Below are positions 62,880-64,000 of a DNA stretch of 64,000 nt, one piece after another. Below the pieces are notes generated by a model. It ran no database searches. It was not told the origin of the DNA and saw only the letters and a program-made list of their open reading frames with translations. Both the position numbers and the translations under genes were made by a program. Numbering within the stretch: position 1 is the first letter of the stretch; every line of letters starts with the position of its first letter. The stretch is from the NCBI GenBank assembly GCA_013314735.1, contig JABUFD010000003.1, positions 124,001 to 188,000 of the forward strand. The letters are read 5' to 3'. The stretch is from Anaerolineae bacterium. Its GTDB lineage: Bacteria; Chloroflexota; Anaerolineae; Anaerolineales; Anaerolineaceae.

Positions 62880-64000
62880 CTAGAAATTCGGCGGTTCTAC
62901 CTGACCATTGCGGTATTCATAAATGTAGTAGCAGCCGTTCCAGATTGGCGAGTTTCGGATACAGCGGTCGAACAGGAAACCGCCGGGGAACAATTCCTGA
63001 ATATGGAGCGCCTCCGCGAAATTCACATCGAGGAAAAAGAAAGTCAGGCGGTCTCCGGGTGACTGCGGGGTTTCCGGCACCTCCCCCCAACGGCCGGTCA
63101 TACTGGTATACAGATGAACATCCGGCACCAGAAGGGGCAGGGCTGCAATCGAATCATAGCCCATATTGGGATACCCATAAAAAATTACTTCACGGAACGG
63201 TTCGTCCGTGGCATTGAGATAAGCGGCGAAATCATTGGCGATCAGGGTGTTAACCCCGCCCAGTGTATCCCGGTGCGGGAAGGTTTCCAGGTAAAACCAG
63301 CTTTCACGGGTGAATATCAACAATACGACCAGGGAAACAACCCAACGCAGATTCATACTGCGACGATTAATGATCAGCTTGACCAGATTGACGCCTTCAA
63401 CCAGGCCATATGCCGCCACCAGGCTCAAGGCAGGCAGAACCGCTGTGTAACGTTGGGAAGCCGGCGTATCCACGCTCAGGACCACACCCAGCACAATCGT
63501 CACCATCCAACCGAAAATCAACAGCACGCGTTCATCACGGAATTTTCGAATGACCAGCTGCACCGCCATCAGGATGAAACCCAGTTCAAACAGGAAGGCG
63601 GCCGGCATCAATAAGATCGGTGTCCCGGCTTCGTAGTACCCATGCACCGGGAAGGAGATGATTCCTTTGACCGCAGTGGCCACCTGGTACCACACCACGC
63701 TCAACACGGTACGGCCATTTTGCAGCTGCACGGGCATCCAGTCACGGTCAAACACCGAAACCCGTACAAAAGGTGCCTGAAAGTCCATCGGGTGTTTGGT
63801 ATAGAAGTAATACAAGGGCATCATGACCACAGCACCCAACACCAGCATAAAGATCAGCCAGTATGCCTGAGAGCGGGTCTTTCCTCGGTCTACCAGGAAC
63901 AATACCCCAATCACCAGCAAGATCAGGGGGATTAATGCGCGCGATGTGGCATAAAAATATTGGGAGAATCCCAGAGCCAGCCCGGCGATGAAGTAACTGA
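62880..64000 (-). CDS. Polytopic glycosyltransferase (PMT/GT39-like), truncated at the window edge
   Basis: The open frame enters from the right edge; at least 373 residues are visible and the true start lies outside. Several membrane helices (LALGFSQYFYATSRALIPLI; WVVSLVVLLIFTRESWFYL) and a C-terminal soluble region (AALPLLVPDVHLYTS; FPGGFLFDRCI) resemble GT39/PMT-type polyprenyl-sugar transferases of cell-envelope synthesis. The DxD or DE motif of the first loop would lie in the missing part. It lies downstream of nothing visible and upstream of murJ with 74 bases between. Confidence 0.6.
   Translation of the reverse strand, partial: SYFIAGLALGFSQYFYATSRALIPLILLVIGVLFLVDRGKTRSQAYWLIFMLVLGAVVMMPLYYFYTKHPMDFQAPFVRVSVFDRDWMPVQLQNGRTVLSVVWYQVATAVKGIISFPVHGYYEAGTPILLMPAAFLFELGFILMAVQLVIRKFRDERVLLIFGWMVTIVLGVVLSVDTPASQRYTAVLPALSLVAAYGLVEGVNLVKLIINRRSMNLRWVVSLVVLLIFTRESWFYLETFPHRDTLGGVNTLIANDFAAYLNATDEPFREVIFYGYPNMGYDSIAALPLLVPDVHLYTSMTGRWGEVPETPQSPGDRLTFFFLDVNFAEALHIQELFPGGFLFDRCIRNSPIWNGCYYIYEYRNGQVEPPNF

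Overview
The window reads as one piece of chromosome from a free-living bacterium, most likely an Anaerolineae-type member of the Chloroflexota. This placement is inferred from gene content only: an archaeal-type aspartyl-tRNA synthetase, DUF4388 plus Ras-like GTPase signalling genes, lipoproteins and membrane proteins with Thr/Pro-rich linkers, an RHS remnant, and B12-dependent signalling proteins. No rRNA or tRNA gene, CRISPR array, insertion sequence or phage gene was recognised. Most of the DNA is densely coding with moderate-to-high GC. The stretch at about 38.0-40.1 kb is clearly AT-richer and full of fragments.

Layout. 0-20 kb is mainly metabolism and housekeeping: a TspO-like fragment, a GNAT-like protein with a GPH symporter, an Lgt-like protein with mtnA, an M14 peptidase with a flavodoxin-like reductase, prolyl oligopeptidase, an Rrf2 regulator, a CPBP protease, enolase, alpha-L-fucosidase, a LOG-family operon, an EF-G-like GTPase and a GNAT with a tRNA nucleotidyltransferase. 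20-26.8 kb holds a phosphodiesterase, an orphan solute-binding lipoprotein cluster, and a chelatase locus in which ChlI-like and VWA (ChlD-like) frames are joined by a dnaX-like -1 frameshift signal. 26.7-32 kb carries mutM, prs, rimJ-like, archaeal-type aspS and a perR-peroxiredoxin pair behind tandem PerR boxes. 32-38 kb is a five-gene signalling/unknown operon and a divergent helicase-associated-domain protein. 38-40.1 kb is an RHS-remnant island. 40.1-43.3 kb is a tandem duplication of an MFS transporter including its flanks.

44.5-48.4 kb holds two paralogous cobalamin-binding proteins, both with the CarH-type light-sensing signature Wx9EH but no DNA-binding domain, followed by a GAF-GGDEF diguanylate cyclase. 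Divergent from it is a 1309-residue fusion of a transglutaminase-like domain to a complete UvrA. 52.6-54 kb has two tandem LysW-like zinc ribbons (one with an extremely acidic tail) and a pseudo-receiver transcription factor. 54-64 kb has a family-5 solute-binding lipoprotein, an acidic membrane protein next to a ComEC-like channel, a SagB-type oxidoreductase, MurJ and a truncated glycosyltransferase.

The candidates most likely to be new biology are the B12-photosensor/diguanylate cyclase operon, the transglutaminase-UvrA fusion, and the chlI-chlD recoding cassette. The RHS island and the acidic-tailed zinc ribbon come next.
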